A stretch of 64,000 bases of DNA from assembly GCF_003970865.1 (NCBI RefSeq), contig NZ_RXLZ01000001.1, positions 78,250 through 142,249 on the forward strand. The letters run 5' to 3'. How positions within the stretch are numbered: position 1 is the first letter of the stretch; each line of letters opens with the position of its first letter. A model generated the notes under the pieces. The model was not told the origin of the DNA and searched no databases. It saw only the letters and a list, made by a program, of their open reading frames with translations. Position numbers and translations under genes: made by a program. Shown here piece after piece: positions 26,826 through 35,722 of the stretch. Source of the DNA: Stenotrophomonas maltophilia (GTDB lineage: Bacteria > Pseudomonadota > Gammaproteobacteria > Xanthomonadales > Xanthomonadaceae).

Positions 26826-27128
26826 ATGGCTTCGGTCACGCCCCCCGGTCTGGCCTACGAGGTCGAACACGACCTGGCCAACCATCGCTTCACCGCCCGT
26901 GTGCGCGGACAGCTGGCGGTGCTGGATTACCAGATCAAGCGCAGGCGCATGGTCATCACGCATACCGAGGTGCCCGAGCCGATCGCCGGCCGAGGCATCG
27001 CCGGTGAACTGACCCGTGTGGCGCTGCGTTTTGCCCGTGAGCAGAAGTACAAGGTGGTGCCGGCATGTTCCTACGCCGAGGCCTTCCTGCAGCGGCATGA
27101 GGAGTTCCACGACCTGCTCGTTGGCTGA
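26826..27128 (+). CDS. GNAT-like N-acetyltransferase (YidJ/CG domain)
   Basis: 100-residue small GCN5-related acetyltransferase of the Acetyltransf_CG type. The acetyl-CoA loop is IAGRGIAGELTRVALRFARE, followed by KYKVVPACSYAEAFLQRHEEF, which matches the conserved VVPxCxYxxxxxxRHPEY-like end of the family. Substrate unknown. Good ribosome site (AGGAGA) 6 nt upstream. It stands alone in front of a lipoprotein gene. Confidence 0.82.
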   Translation: MASVTPPGLAYEVEHDLANHRFTARVRGQLAVLDYQIKRRRMVITHTEVPEPIAGRGIAGELTRVALRFAREQKYKVVPACSYAEAFLQRHEEFHDLLVG

Positions 27129-27192
27129 ATGCCAGCGGGCCACGCTTCAGCCATGGCAGGCGATGATGTACAAACATGAACAGGGGATCCCG

Positions 27193-28047
27193 ATGAAGAT
27201 TGGAAACAACCGGCCATTGCACGGCAGCGTGCTGGCCGGCGTGGTGGGCGTGCTGTTGCTGGCCGGTTGCCAGCGTGAAAGCGAGCCGGCACCGGCGACC
27301 GACGCGGCACCCGCCGCCGAGGCCACCGCCGCAGGCGAAACGCCGGCCACGGAAGCGCCGCTGGACCTGCGCGATGTGATCGAAAACAACGAGCGCGAAG
27401 TGGTGGGCATCAGCTACCCGGCCGGCATCGACCGCTACCCGGGCCTGGCCCGCGCGCTGCAAAGCTATGCAACGAGTGCGCGCAGTGACTTGCAACAGGC
27501 GCTGGACGGACTCGGCAACGACAAGCCGACCATGCCCTACGAGCTGTCGCTGAGTTTCGAGAAGCTGCTGGAAACCCCGCAGCTGGTGGTGGTCAGTGCC
27601 GATGGCAGCCGCTACACCGGTGGCGCCCACGGTGAACCGCTGGTTGCGCGCTTCGTGTGGCTGCCGGCGCAGCAGCAGATGCTTAGTGCCGACAAGCTGG
27701 TGGCCGATGCCAAGGGCTGGAAGGCGATCAGTGATTTCGTCGCCGACCAGCTGCGCGAACGCGTGGCCACCCGCCTCAGCGGCGAGGACATGGACCCGGC
27801 CCAGCTGCAGGAATCGCTGCGCAACGCATCGCGCATGATCGCCGACGGTACCGGCCCGCAGGCCGACAATTTCAGCCAGTTCCAGCCGCTGACCGACGAC
27901 AAGGGGCAGATCACCGCGCTGCGCTTTGTTTTCCCGCCGTACCAGGTGGGTCCATACTCGGACGGCACCCAGACCGCCGATGTCCCGGCGGCGGTGCTGT
28001 TGCCGCACGTGGCCAAGGACTACGTGGAGCTGTTCGCACGCGGTTGA
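27193..28047 (+). CDS. DUF3298/RsiV-like domain lipoprotein
   Basis: 284 residues. Lipobox LLLAGC, an Ala/Pro/Thr/Glu-rich linker (about 30-60), then a DUF4163/DUF3298-type domain: ISYPAGIDRYPGL, YELSLSFEKLLETPQ, the conserved YTGGAHGE segment and FPPYQVGPYSDGTQ. RsiV, an anti-sigma/lysozyme sensor, has this fold, but here it is a free lipoprotein with no sigma gene beside it. ATG 27193 has AGGGGAT upstream. Role in envelope sensing is inference. Confidence 0.82.
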   Translation: MKIGNNRPLHGSVLAGVVGVLLLAGCQRESEPAPATDAAPAAEATAAGETPATEAPLDLRDVIENNEREVVGISYPAGIDRYPGLARALQSYATSARSDLQQALDGLGNDKPTMPYELSLSFEKLLETPQLVVVSADGSRYTGGAHGEPLVARFVWLPAQQQMLSADKLVADAKGWKAISDFVADQLRERVATRLSGEDMDPAQLQESLRNASRMIADGTGPQADNFSQFQPLTDDKGQITALRFVFPPYQVGPYSDGTQTADVPAAVLLPHVAKDYVELFARG

Positions 28048-28066
28048 CCGCAGTGGAGGAGGTGGC

Positions 28067-29182
28067 GTGGATACAGGGTTGCAGGAGCGGGTCGCCGGCC
28101 TGCTGCAGGAAGCCGGGGTCCGCATCGGTGGTACCCAGCCACAGGATATCCAGGTACATGACCCGCGCTTCTTCGCGCGGGTCATGGCGCACGGCTCGCT
28201 TGGCCTCGGCGAAAGCTACATGGACGGTTGGTGGGATGCCAACGTCCTGGATGAATTCCTCGTCCACCTGATGCGGGCGCACCTGGACGAACGGGTGCAC
28301 GGTTGGCGCGAAGTGGCCGATGCGCTGAAGGCGCGCCTGTTCAACCTGCAGGTGGGGCAGGGCAGCTACGAAGTCGGCCGCCGTCACTACGACCTCGGCA
28401 ATGATCTCTACCAGGCCATGCTGGGCCGGCGCCTGGTCTACAGCTGTGGCTACTGGCGCAATGCCGACGATCTCGATGCCGCGCAGGAAGCCAAGCTCGA
28501 ACTGGTCTGCCGCAAGCTGAGGCTGCGCCCGGGGCAGCGTGTGCTGGACATCGGCTGTGGCTGGGGCGAAGCCCTGAAGTTCGCTGCCGAGCGTTACGGC
28601 GTCAGCGGCGTCGGCGTGACCATTTCGCAGGAACAGGCCGAGTTCGCACAAGACTTGTGTGCTGGCCTGCCGATCGAGATCCGCCTGCAGGACTACCGCG
28701 AACTGGACGAACCGTTCGATGCGATCTTTTCGATCGGGATGTTCGAGCACGTCGGCGACAAGAACTACGCCAGTTTCTTCGAGGTGGCCAGGCGCTGCCT
28801 GTCGCCGCGCGGCCTGCTGCTGTTGCACAGCATCGGCACCAACATCTCGCGGCATCGCACTGATCCGTGGATCGCGCGCTACATCTTCCCCAATTCGATG
28901 CTGCCGTCGGCGGTGCAGATCAGCAAGGCATTCGAAGGACGTTTCGTGCTGGAGGATTGGCACAACTTCGGCACCGACTACGACCTGACCCTGCAAGCCT
29001 GGCGGCGCAACGTGGAAGCGGCGTGGCCACGGCTGGACGCGGGTTACGACGAGCATTTCCGGCGCATGTGGCGTTTCTACCTGGCCGGGTCGATGGCGAC
29101 CTTCCGTTGCCGGCACGCGCAGTTGTGGCAGCTGGTGCTGTCGCCGGAAGGCGTGCCGAGTGGGTATGTGGCGCCGCGTTGA
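28067..29182 (+). CDS. cfa: Cyclopropane-fatty-acyl-phospholipid synthase
   Basis: Transfers a methylene group from S-adenosylmethionine to unsaturated membrane phospholipid acyl chains, a stationary-phase and acid-stress change. 371 residues (E. coli 382). The SAM motif VLDIGCGWGE lies near residue 160, preceded by YSCGYW, and the downstream catalytic region includes GMFEHVGDKNYASFF. The start is GTG 28067, backed by an AGGAGG 5 nt upstream; a longer reading would run into the previous lipoprotein gene. Confidence 0.95.
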   Translation: MDTGLQERVAGLLQEAGVRIGGTQPQDIQVHDPRFFARVMAHGSLGLGESYMDGWWDANVLDEFLVHLMRAHLDERVHGWREVADALKARLFNLQVGQGSYEVGRRHYDLGNDLYQAMLGRRLVYSCGYWRNADDLDAAQEAKLELVCRKLRLRPGQRVLDIGCGWGEALKFAAERYGVSGVGVTISQEQAEFAQDLCAGLPIEIRLQDYRELDEPFDAIFSIGMFEHVGDKNYASFFEVARRCLSPRGLLLLHSIGTNISRHRTDPWIARYIFPNSMLPSAVQISKAFEGRFVLEDWHNFGTDYDLTLQAWRRNVEAAWPRLDAGYDEHFRRMWRFYLAGSMATFRCRHAQLWQLVLSPEGVPSGYVAPR

Positions 29183-29193
29183 TCTGGAGGATC

Positions 29194-29293
29194 ATCCACG
29201 CATGGCATGGATCTACTGCGATCACGCAATCGTATGGTGGATCCACGCGATGCATGGATGGTTCCCAGTAGTAGATCCACGCCATGCGTGGAT
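29194..29293. repeat. Three SMAG-like palindromes after cfa
   Basis: ATCCACGC-type palindromes at 29194-29216 (ends CTAC), about 29236-29259 (head lost) and 29271-29293 (GTAG head). They form a hairpin-rich 3' end for cfa. Confidence 0.8.
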
Positions 29294-29302
29294 GGCCCAA
29301 CG

Positions 29303-29334
29303 AAAAAAAACCGCCCGGTCTCCCGGGCGGTTTT
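29303..29334. terminator. Bidirectional terminator between cfa and dcp
   Basis: An A8 run, CCGCCCGG stem (29311-29318), TCTC loop, CCGGGCGG (29323-29330) and a T4 run. It fits termination in both directions. Confidence 0.9.
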
Positions 29335-29358
29335 CGTTTCACGCTACCGCGCGGGCGA

Positions 29359-31527
29359 TCAGTTGCCGGCGCCGGTCAGGCCACGCTTTTCCAGCAGCGG
29401 TTCGATCTGCGGCTCGTGGCCGGCGAAATCGCGGAACAGCTGCATGGCATCCACGCTGCCGCCCTTGGACAGCAGGGTGGCGCGGAAGTGGTCGCCGTTC
29501 TTGCGGCTCAGGCCGCCGTTGTCCTTGAACCACTTCTGGGTGTTGGCGTCGAGCACTTCCGACCAGATGTAGGCGTAGTAGCCGGCCGAGTAGCCGCCCA
29601 TGATGTGGCTGAAGTACGGGGTCTTGTAGCGCGGCGGAACCGGCGCGTAGTAGATGCCGTCCTTCTCCAGCGCAGCGCGCTCGAAGGCCATCACGTCCTT
29701 GGCAGCCGGCACCTGGTCGGCGCCGATCTGGTGCCAGCGCTGATCAAGCATGGCCGCACCCAGGTACTCGGTGGTGGCGAAGCCCTGGTTGAACTTGGCC
29801 GCCGCCAGCACCTTGTCCAGCAGCGCCTGCGGCATCGCCGAGCCGTTCTGGTAGTGCTTGGCGTAGTTCTTCAGGATGACCGGGTTGTCCGACCACATCT
29901 CGTTGACCTGCGAGGGGAACTCGACGAAGTCACGCGGCACCGAGGTGCCCGAGAAGTACGGGTACTTCACGTTGGAGAACATGCCGTGCAGGGCGTGGCC
30001 GAACTCGTGGAAGGTGGTGTTCACCTCATCCCAGGTCAGCAGGGTCGGCTGGCCGGCCGGCGGCTTCGGGATGTTCAGGTGGTTGGCGACCACCGGCTTG
30101 AAGCCGGTCAGCTTGGACTGCGAGACGTAGGAGTTCATCCACGCACCACCGCGCTTGGAGGCGCGTGCATACGGGTCGAAGATGAAGATCGCCAGCTGGC
30201 TGCCGTCGGCGTCGAACACGTCGTAGACGGTGACGTCATCGTGGTAGACCGGCAGGTCGGTGCGCTGCTTGAAGGTCAGGCCGAATTCCTGGCCCGCGGC
30301 GTAGAACACGCCGTTCTCCAGCACGTTCTTCATTTCGAAGTACGGCTTCAGCTGCGACTCGTCGAAGTTGTACTTGGCCTGGCGCACCTTCTCGCTGTAG
30401 AAGGCCCAGTCCCACGGCTCCAGCTGGAAGGTCGGCTTGCGCGCGGCCTTCTGTTCCTTGTCGATCATCGCCTGCAGGTCGGCGGCTTCGCGCTTGGCGT
30501 TGGCCACGGCGGCCGGAGCCAGCTTGCCCAGCATCGCGTTGACCGCTTCCGGGGTCTTGGCGGTCTGGTTGGTCAAGTTGTAGGCGGCGAAGTTCGGGAA
30601 GCCCATCAGCTTGGCCTTGTCGGCACGCAGCTGCATGATGCGCGAGACCAGTGCGGTGTTGTCGAACTCACCGCCGCGGCTGCCACGGGTGGTCGAAGCT
30701 TCGTAGATCTTCTGGCGCAGGGCGCGGTTGGCCAGGTTGGTCAGCGGCGGCTGGCCGGTGGTGTTGAGCAGGGTGATCACGTACTTGCCTTCCAGGCCAC
30801 GGGCCTTGGCGGCTTCGGCGGCGGCAGCAATCTGCTCCTTGGACAGGCCGTCCAGCTCCTTGACGTCGTCGACGGTGATCGCAGAGGCGTTCACTTCCGA
30901 CTGCACGTTCTGGCTGAACTTGGTGCCCAGGTTGGCCAGCTCGGCATTCATGTTCTTCAGCGTGGCCTTGTCGGCCTCGGACAGCTTGGCGCCGGCGCGC
31001 ACGTAGTTGTCGTAGTACTTCTCGACCAGGCGCACGCCTTCTGCATCCAGGCCCAGGGTGGTGCGGCTGTCATACAGTGCCTGGATGCGCGCGAACAGCT
31101 TGCCGTTCAGCGCGATCGCATCGCTGTGCGCAGCGAACTTGGCCGAGTAGTCGGCCTGCAGCTTCTTGCGGGTGTCGTTGGTGTCGGCGCCGACCAGGCT
31201 GAAGAACACGGTGGTCGCGCGGTCGAGGACGTCACCGCTCTTTTCCAGGGCGATGATGGTGTTGTCGAAGGTCGGCTTGGCCTTGTTGTTGGCGATCGCT
31301 TCCACTTCCTTCAGCTGCTGCGCCATGCCGGCGTCGAAGGCCGGGGCGAAGTCGCTGTCCTTGATCTTGTCGAACTGCGGGAAGTGCAGCGGCAGCGGGC
31401 TTTCGGCGAAGAACGGATTGGCCTGCTGGGCATTGGTGCTGGCAGCCGGGGTGGCGGCGCCGGCCGAGAAGGCGGGCAGGGCAAGGCCGAGGGACATGGC
31501 CACGGCAAGGGCAAGGCGAGTGGTCAA
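29359..31527 (-). CDS. dcp: Peptidyl-dipeptidase Dcp (M3 metallopeptidase)
   Basis: Zinc peptidase that removes C-terminal dipeptides. 722 residues. Signal peptide at the N-terminus (to about residue 24), so it is periplasmic. The thermolysin-like zinc motif HEFGHALHGMF lies near residue 510 with the M3-family GYSAGYYAYIWSEVLD near residue 645. The start codon is TTG at 31527 with CGGAG upstream; the next in-frame ATG would truncate the signal peptide. It is divergent from the glutathione peroxidase gene. Confidence 0.93.
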   Translation of the reverse strand: MTTRLALAVAMSLGLALPAFSAGAATPAASTNAQQANPFFAESPLPLHFPQFDKIKDSDFAPAFDAGMAQQLKEVEAIANNKAKPTFDNTIIALEKSGDVLDRATTVFFSLVGADTNDTRKKLQADYSAKFAAHSDAIALNGKLFARIQALYDSRTTLGLDAEGVRLVEKYYDNYVRAGAKLSEADKATLKNMNAELANLGTKFSQNVQSEVNASAITVDDVKELDGLSKEQIAAAAEAAKARGLEGKYVITLLNTTGQPPLTNLANRALRQKIYEASTTRGSRGGEFDNTALVSRIMQLRADKAKLMGFPNFAAYNLTNQTAKTPEAVNAMLGKLAPAAVANAKREAADLQAMIDKEQKAARKPTFQLEPWDWAFYSEKVRQAKYNFDESQLKPYFEMKNVLENGVFYAAGQEFGLTFKQRTDLPVYHDDVTVYDVFDADGSQLAIFIFDPYARASKRGGAWMNSYVSQSKLTGFKPVVANHLNIPKPPAGQPTLLTWDEVNTTFHEFGHALHGMFSNVKYPYFSGTSVPRDFVEFPSQVNEMWSDNPVILKNYAKHYQNGSAMPQALLDKVLAAAKFNQGFATTEYLGAAMLDQRWHQIGADQVPAAKDVMAFERAALEKDGIYYAPVPPRYKTPYFSHIMGGYSAGYYAYIWSEVLDANTQKWFKDNGGLSRKNGDHFRATLLSKGGSVDAMQLFRDFAGHEPQIEPLLEKRGLTGAGN

Positions 31528-31657
31528 GGTAGGAACTCCGGTAAGGCAAACAAGGGCCCGAGGGTAACCCGGTCGGCGGCGCTTGCACTTGTGTCAAAAG
31601 GCATGTTGCCGGGGCCGGGCGCGGGTACCATGCGTTCACCGCCCAGGGCCCGCTGCC

Positions 31658-32137
31658 ATGACCACTGCCTACGATTTCAGCTTCCGTGACCTCGACGGCC
31701 AGCCGCAGGCGCTGGCCCGTTATCAGGGCCACCCGTTGCTGCTGGTGAACGTCGCCAGCCGCTGTGGCTTCACCCCGCAGTACACCGGGCTGGAACAGCT
31801 GTGGCAGGACTACCGCGAGCGCGGCCTGGTGGTGATCGGCTTCCCGTGCAACCAGTTCGGCGCGCAGGAACCCGGCGATGCCGCGCAGATCCGCCAGTTC
31901 TGTTCGCTGGACTATCCGGTCAGCTTCCCGCTGTCGGAGAAGATCGAGGTCAACGGCGAGGGGGCTGATCCGTTGTGGGCATGGCTGTCACGCGAGAAGC
32001 GCGGCCTGCTGGGTAGCGCCCGCATCAAGTGGAATTTCAGCAAGTTCCTGGTCGATCGCCAGGGGCGGGTGGTGTCGCGGCATGCGCCCACCACCAGGCC
32101 GGAGCAGCTGCGCGACGAGATCGAAGCGCTGCTGTGA
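31658..32137 (+). CDS. Glutathione peroxidase (Cys type)
   Basis: Reduces hydrogen peroxide or lipid hydroperoxides with thiols. 159 residues. Catalytic Cys in VASRCGFTPQY, the conserved Gln in GFPCNQFG, and Trp/Asn in IKWNFSKFLVD complete the tetrad. No selenocysteine. An in-frame ATG at 31629 would add nine residues; the family start MTTAYDFSF favours 31658. Confidence 0.93.
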   Translation: MTTAYDFSFRDLDGQPQALARYQGHPLLLVNVASRCGFTPQYTGLEQLWQDYRERGLVVIGFPCNQFGAQEPGDAAQIRQFCSLDYPVSFPLSEKIEVNGEGADPLWAWLSREKRGLLGSARIKWNFSKFLVDRQGRVVSRHAPTTRPEQLRDEIEALL

Positions 32138-32143
32138 AGGGTG

Positions 32144-32207
32144 GCAGTGCCGGCCGCTGGCCGGCAATCCCGGAGCGCACGGAGAGCCGGCCAGCGGCCG
32201 GCACTAC
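32144..32207. repeat. Inverted SMAG pair after the peroxidase gene
   Basis: CAG-headed palindrome with a GTGCCGGCCGCTGGCCGGCA core from 32144 and its inverse ending in CTAC at 32207. The 5' head has changed from GTAG to GCAG. It sits between convergent genes. Confidence 0.8.
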
Positions 32208-32216
32208 CGTTGCAGA

Positions 32217-32996
32217 TCATTTCTCGACGAACGCGCGCTCGAACACGTAGTGGCCCGGCTGGCCGATGCGCGGCGAGACCTGGAAGCCGCGGGCATCGAG
32301 CACGCTGCGCAGATCGGCCAGCATCTGCGGGCTGCCGCAGATCATCGCGCGGTCGTTTTCCGGGCTCAGCTCCGGCAGGCCGAGGGTGCGCTGCATCTCG
32401 CCGCTTTCCATCAGCTGGGTCAGGCGGCCCTGGTTGGCGAACGGCTCACGGGTGACCGCCGGGTAGTACAGCAGCTTGTCGCCGATCATTTCGCCCAGGA
32501 ACTCATGCTCGCGCAGTTCCTTCTCGAAGTAATCGCGGTAGGCCAGGTCCTTTTCGTAGCGCACGCCGTGGCACAGGATCACCTTCTCGAAGCGCTCGTA
32601 GGTTTCCGGGTCCTTGATCACCGACAGCCACGGTGCCATGCCGGTGCCGGTGCCCAGCAGGTACAGGTTCTTGCCCGGGTGCAGGTCGCTGATCAGCAGG
32701 GTGCCGGTGGGCTTCTTGCCGACCAGCACCTTGTCGCCCGGCTTGATGTGCTGCAGGCGCGAGGTCAGCGGGCCGTCCTGCACCTTGATGCTGAAGAACT
32801 CCAGGTGCTCTTCCCAGTTGGCGCTGGCGATGGAATACGCACGCAGCAGCGGCCGCGCCTCGGTTTCCAGGCCGATCATCACGAACTGGCCGTTCTCGAA
32901 GCGGAAACCGCTGTCGCGGGTGAGGGTGAAGCTGAAGTAGGCATCGGTCCAGTGACGGACCTCAAGCACCGTTTCGGCGCCAAAAGCGGAGGACAT
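32217..32996 (-). CDS. fpr: Ferredoxin/flavodoxin-NADP+ reductase
   Basis: FAD enzyme moving electrons between NADPH and ferredoxin or flavodoxin. 259 residues. FAD motif RAYSIAS, NADP site GTGTGMAPWL, and the C-terminal FVEK tail that stacks on FAD in the Azotobacter/Pseudomonas subclass. In pseudomonads Fpr feeds electrons to bacterioferritin-associated ferredoxin and oxidative-stress reactions. A Fur-like box sits about 40 bp upstream, consistent with iron control. Confidence 0.95.
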   Translation of the reverse strand: MSSAFGAETVLEVRHWTDAYFSFTLTRDSGFRFENGQFVMIGLETEARPLLRAYSIASANWEEHLEFFSIKVQDGPLTSRLQHIKPGDKVLVGKKPTGTLLISDLHPGKNLYLLGTGTGMAPWLSVIKDPETYERFEKVILCHGVRYEKDLAYRDYFEKELREHEFLGEMIGDKLLYYPAVTREPFANQGRLTQLMESGEMQRTLGLPELSPENDRAMICGSPQMLADLRSVLDARGFQVSPRIGQPGHYVFERAFVEK

Positions 32997-33037
32997 GGGC
33001 GTATCTATCGAAAGTCGTCGGGGGTGATTCTATCTCA

Positions 33038-33056
33038 AATGAGATAGGTTCTCATT
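33038..33056 (-). promoter_or_regulatory. Fur-like box upstream of fpr
   Basis: AATGAGATAGGTTCTCATT has perfect 7-bp inverted arms (AATGAGA/TCTCATT) around a 5-nt centre, the 19-bp layout of a Fur box. A second overlapping palindrome, CTATCTCA-AA-TGAGATAG (33030-33047), shares its arm. The site is 41 bp before the fpr ATG. Confidence 0.6.
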
Positions 33057-33076
33057 AGGCGGAACGAGAGGCGTTC

Positions 33077-34948
33077 TCAGCGGTAGCCGGCCGCCTGCAG
33101 CTCGAACAGCTCGGCATAACGGCCGCCTTCGGCCATCAGTTGCTCATGGGTGCCACTGGCCTCGATCCGGCCATCGGCCAGCACCAGGATGCGATCGGCC
33201 ATGCGTACCGAGGAAAAACGGTGGGAAATCAATACTGCGGTGCGATTATCCGCCAGTTCCCTGAACCGCTGGAACACCTCGAACTCACTGCGCGCATCCA
33301 GCGCTGCTGTTGGCTCATCCAGGATCATTACCTGCGCATTGCGCATCCAGGCGCGGGCGATGGCGATCTTCTGCCATTGGCCGCCGGACAGGTCCACGCC
33401 CTGCTTGAAGCGGCGGCCGATCAGCTGGTCGTAGCCGCCGGGCAGATCGTCGATCACTTCCTCGGCCATGCCGCGCCGCGCGGCGTCGGCGATGCGTGCC
33501 TGGTCATCCATCGCCTCGACCTGGCCGACGCCGATGTTCTCGCCGGCGCTGAGGTTGTAGCGCACGAAGTCCTGGAAGATCACCCCGAGGTTGGCGCGCA
33601 GGTCGTCCAGATCGTAGTCGCGCAGGTCGCGGCCATCGAGCAGGATGCGGCCTTCGTCCGGTTCGTACAGCCGCGCCAGCAGTTTCACCAGGGTGGTCTT
33701 GCCGGCGCCGTTCTCACCGACCAGGGCCAGTACTTCGCCGGCGTGCAGCTGGAAATCCAGATGGCGCACCGCCCACTGCTCGGCGTCGGGATAGCGGAAG
33801 CCGACGTTCTCGAACACGAAGCCCTGGCGGATCGGCTGCGGTACGCGCACCGCACCTTCACGCGAGTGGATTTCCGGCTCGATCTGGAAGAACGAGAACA
33901 GGTCATCCAGGTACAGCGCCTGGCTGGCCACCTGCGAGAAGCCGATCAGCAGGCCCTCCAACAGCTGGCGCAGGCGCAGGAAGCTGCCGGCAAGGAAGGT
34001 CAGGTCGCCAATCGAGAAATCGCCGCGTACCGTGCGCCACGCGATGTAGGCGTAGGCGGTGTAGTAGCCCAGCGTACCCAGCGCAGCCAGCAGCGTGCCC
34101 CAGAACGCGCGGCGCCGTGCCAGGGCACGGTTGGCCTGGAACAGCGCCACCGACAGGCGCCGGTAGCGTTCCACCAGGAAGCGGTGCAGGTTGTAGATCT
34201 TCACTTCCTTGGCCGTTTCCACGCTGGCACCGAGCTGGCGCAGGTAGTCGAGCTGGCGGCGCTCGGGCGTCCATTGGAAGTTGAGGCTGTAGCCGGCCGC
34301 GTTGAAGTGCGATTCGCCGATGAAGGCCGGCACCAGTGCCAGCGCCAGCAGCAGGATCAGCCACGGCGCGTAGACCAGCAGGCCGACGGCGAGGCTGGCC
34401 ACGGTGATCGCGTCCTGCACCTGGCCGAACAACTGGCTCATCAGGTTCATCCGGCCCATGGTCTGGCGCCGGGCACGGTCCAGCTTGTCCTGCAGGTCCG
34501 GGTCCTCGAAGTCCTCCAGATCCAGCGTTGCCGCGTGCTCCATCAGCCGGATGCTGGTGACGTTGGCGAACAGTTCCGAGAGCAGGGCATCGGCGTAGCT
34601 GACCAGCCGGCCGAGCAGGTCTGAGGCGATGGCCAGGCCGAATTCCAGTGCCAGCAGGCCCAGCAGCGGATTCAGCACGCCGCTGGACAGCGCTTCGCCC
34701 AGCGGCGGGAAGCCGGCGTCGTGCTGGCTCAGGCGCAGGGCGCTGTCGATGATCAGCTTGCCGACGTACAGCATCGCCACCGGCAGCAGGGCGCGGATCA
34801 GGCGCAGCCCCAGGCTGGCCAGGGTGAGCGCGGGGCTGGTCTTCCAGACCATGCGCAGGAACGGTGGCAGGTTGCGCATCGCCCTGAAGCGCTGGCGCAG
34901 GCTGGGTTTCTTCGTGGCGGCAGCGCCAGCGGTGGGGGTAGCAGGCAT
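33077..34948 (-). CDS. ABC exporter, fused membrane and ATPase domains
   Basis: 623 residues. N-terminal transmembrane domain with about six helices (residues about 35-340) and C-terminal ATPase with Walker A GENGAGKTTL (about residue 415), Q-loop, signature LSGGQ and Walker B VMILDEP, then the H-loop SHRFSS. Half-transporter of the ABCB/MsbA-like type that works as a dimer. No adjacent partner or peptide gene identifies the substrate. Confidence 0.9.
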   Translation of the reverse strand: MPATPTAGAAATKKPSLRQRFRAMRNLPPFLRMVWKTSPALTLASLGLRLIRALLPVAMLYVGKLIIDSALRLSQHDAGFPPLGEALSSGVLNPLLGLLALEFGLAIASDLLGRLVSYADALLSELFANVTSIRLMEHAATLDLEDFEDPDLQDKLDRARRQTMGRMNLMSQLFGQVQDAITVASLAVGLLVYAPWLILLLALALVPAFIGESHFNAAGYSLNFQWTPERRQLDYLRQLGASVETAKEVKIYNLHRFLVERYRRLSVALFQANRALARRRAFWGTLLAALGTLGYYTAYAYIAWRTVRGDFSIGDLTFLAGSFLRLRQLLEGLLIGFSQVASQALYLDDLFSFFQIEPEIHSREGAVRVPQPIRQGFVFENVGFRYPDAEQWAVRHLDFQLHAGEVLALVGENGAGKTTLVKLLARLYEPDEGRILLDGRDLRDYDLDDLRANLGVIFQDFVRYNLSAGENIGVGQVEAMDDQARIADAARRGMAEEVIDDLPGGYDQLIGRRFKQGVDLSGGQWQKIAIARAWMRNAQVMILDEPTAALDARSEFEVFQRFRELADNRTAVLISHRFSSVRMADRILVLADGRIEASGTHEQLMAEGGRYAELFELQAAGYR

Positions 34949-35053
34949 GCGCGTATTGTGCGCGCCTGATACGTGCAGATGGGGTCAGTGCAGCCGTGTG
35001 GCCGACATCGGGGTCAGAGCCCTTTGCGAAGCGAAGGGGTCCGACCCTCCCGC

Positions 35054-35101
35054 ATCCACGCATGGCATGGATCTACCGTGTCGACCAAGGTCGACACCTA
35101 C
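35054..35101. repeat. Two SMAG palindromes in the 34949-35236 gap
   Basis: 35054-35076 (ATCCACGC subtype ending CTAC) and 35078-35101 (GTGTCGACC...GGTCGACAC ending CTAC). Just upstream (about 35008-35048) is another imperfect GGGTC...GACCC hairpin. The rest of the 288-bp gap shows no gene. Confidence 0.75.
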
Positions 35102-35205
35102 CAACAGCAGTAGAAGTCCGTCGAGGGCGACCTGACCCACCCTGCCAACCCGCAGAGGAGCCAGCTTTTGCCGTTGCTCCAGCTGTTGCTCTGGTCTCTG
35201 CGGGT

Positions 35206-35223
35206 GCCGGGCGGCAGCCCGGC
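35206..35223 (-). terminator. Hairpin downstream of the carboxymuconolactone decarboxylase gene
   Basis: GCCGGGC-GGCA-GCCCGGC, a perfect 7-bp stem with a 4-nt loop, 14 bp past the stop codon on the minus strand. There is no good T-run. Confidence 0.45.
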
Positions 35224-35236
35224 CAACAAGACCCTT

Positions 35237-35686
35237 TTACGGCAGCGGCGGCAGCAGGCCCGCACCCAGCCGGTTCCAGGCATTGATCACCGCAATCCCC
35301 ATGCTCAGGTCACTGATGCCCTTCTCATCAAAGTGCGGTGCCAGTGCATCGAACGCCGCCTGCGACGGCGCACCGTCGGTCAGCCGGGTCAGCGCCTCGG
35401 CCCAGCCCAGCGCCGCACGTTCGCGGGCATCGAAGAAGCGGCTTTCGTGCCAGGCGGGCAGGGTATCGAGCTTGCGCGGCTCGATGCCGCCCTTGCGCAG
35501 CGCAGTGCCGTGCATGTCCATGCAGTAGCCGCAGCCATTGAGCTGCGACACGCGCAGGAACACCAGTTCCATCAGGGTCGGATCGATCGAGCTGTCATGC
35601 ACCGCCTGGCTGGTGGCCAGCAGGCCCTTGAAGGCCTCGGCGGCCAGGCGGGTGTAAGGGACGCGGGGAGAGGCATGGTTCGACAT
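35237..35686 (-). CDS. Carboxymuconolactone decarboxylase/AhpD-family protein
   Basis: 149 residues of the alkylhydroperoxidase-like AhpD fold. The redox pair and proton relay are in NGCGYCMDMHG (Cys-x-x-Cys-x3-His). Such proteins act as peroxidases or gamma-carboxymuconolactone decarboxylases; the CxxC form favours a peroxidase or redox role. It lies directly downstream of an ECF41 sigma factor and carries that sigma's promoter motif, so it is the likely target of the regulon. GTGGAG ribosome site about 7 nt upstream. Confidence 0.9.
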   Translation of the reverse strand: MSNHASPRVPYTRLAAEAFKGLLATSQAVHDSSIDPTLMELVFLRVSQLNGCGYCMDMHGTALRKGGIEPRKLDTLPAWHESRFFDARERAALGWAEALTRLTDGAPSQAAFDALAPHFDEKGISDLSMGIAVINAWNRLGAGLLPPLP

Positions 35687-35722
35687 CGTGGGCTCCACGG
35701 CGGCCACGATGGCCGCCTTTCA

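Noticed and set aside
29194..29293. Possible tRNA or small RNA gene from palindromic DNA
   Set aside because: The palindromes lack a cloverleaf or CCA end and match the dispersed SMAG pattern.
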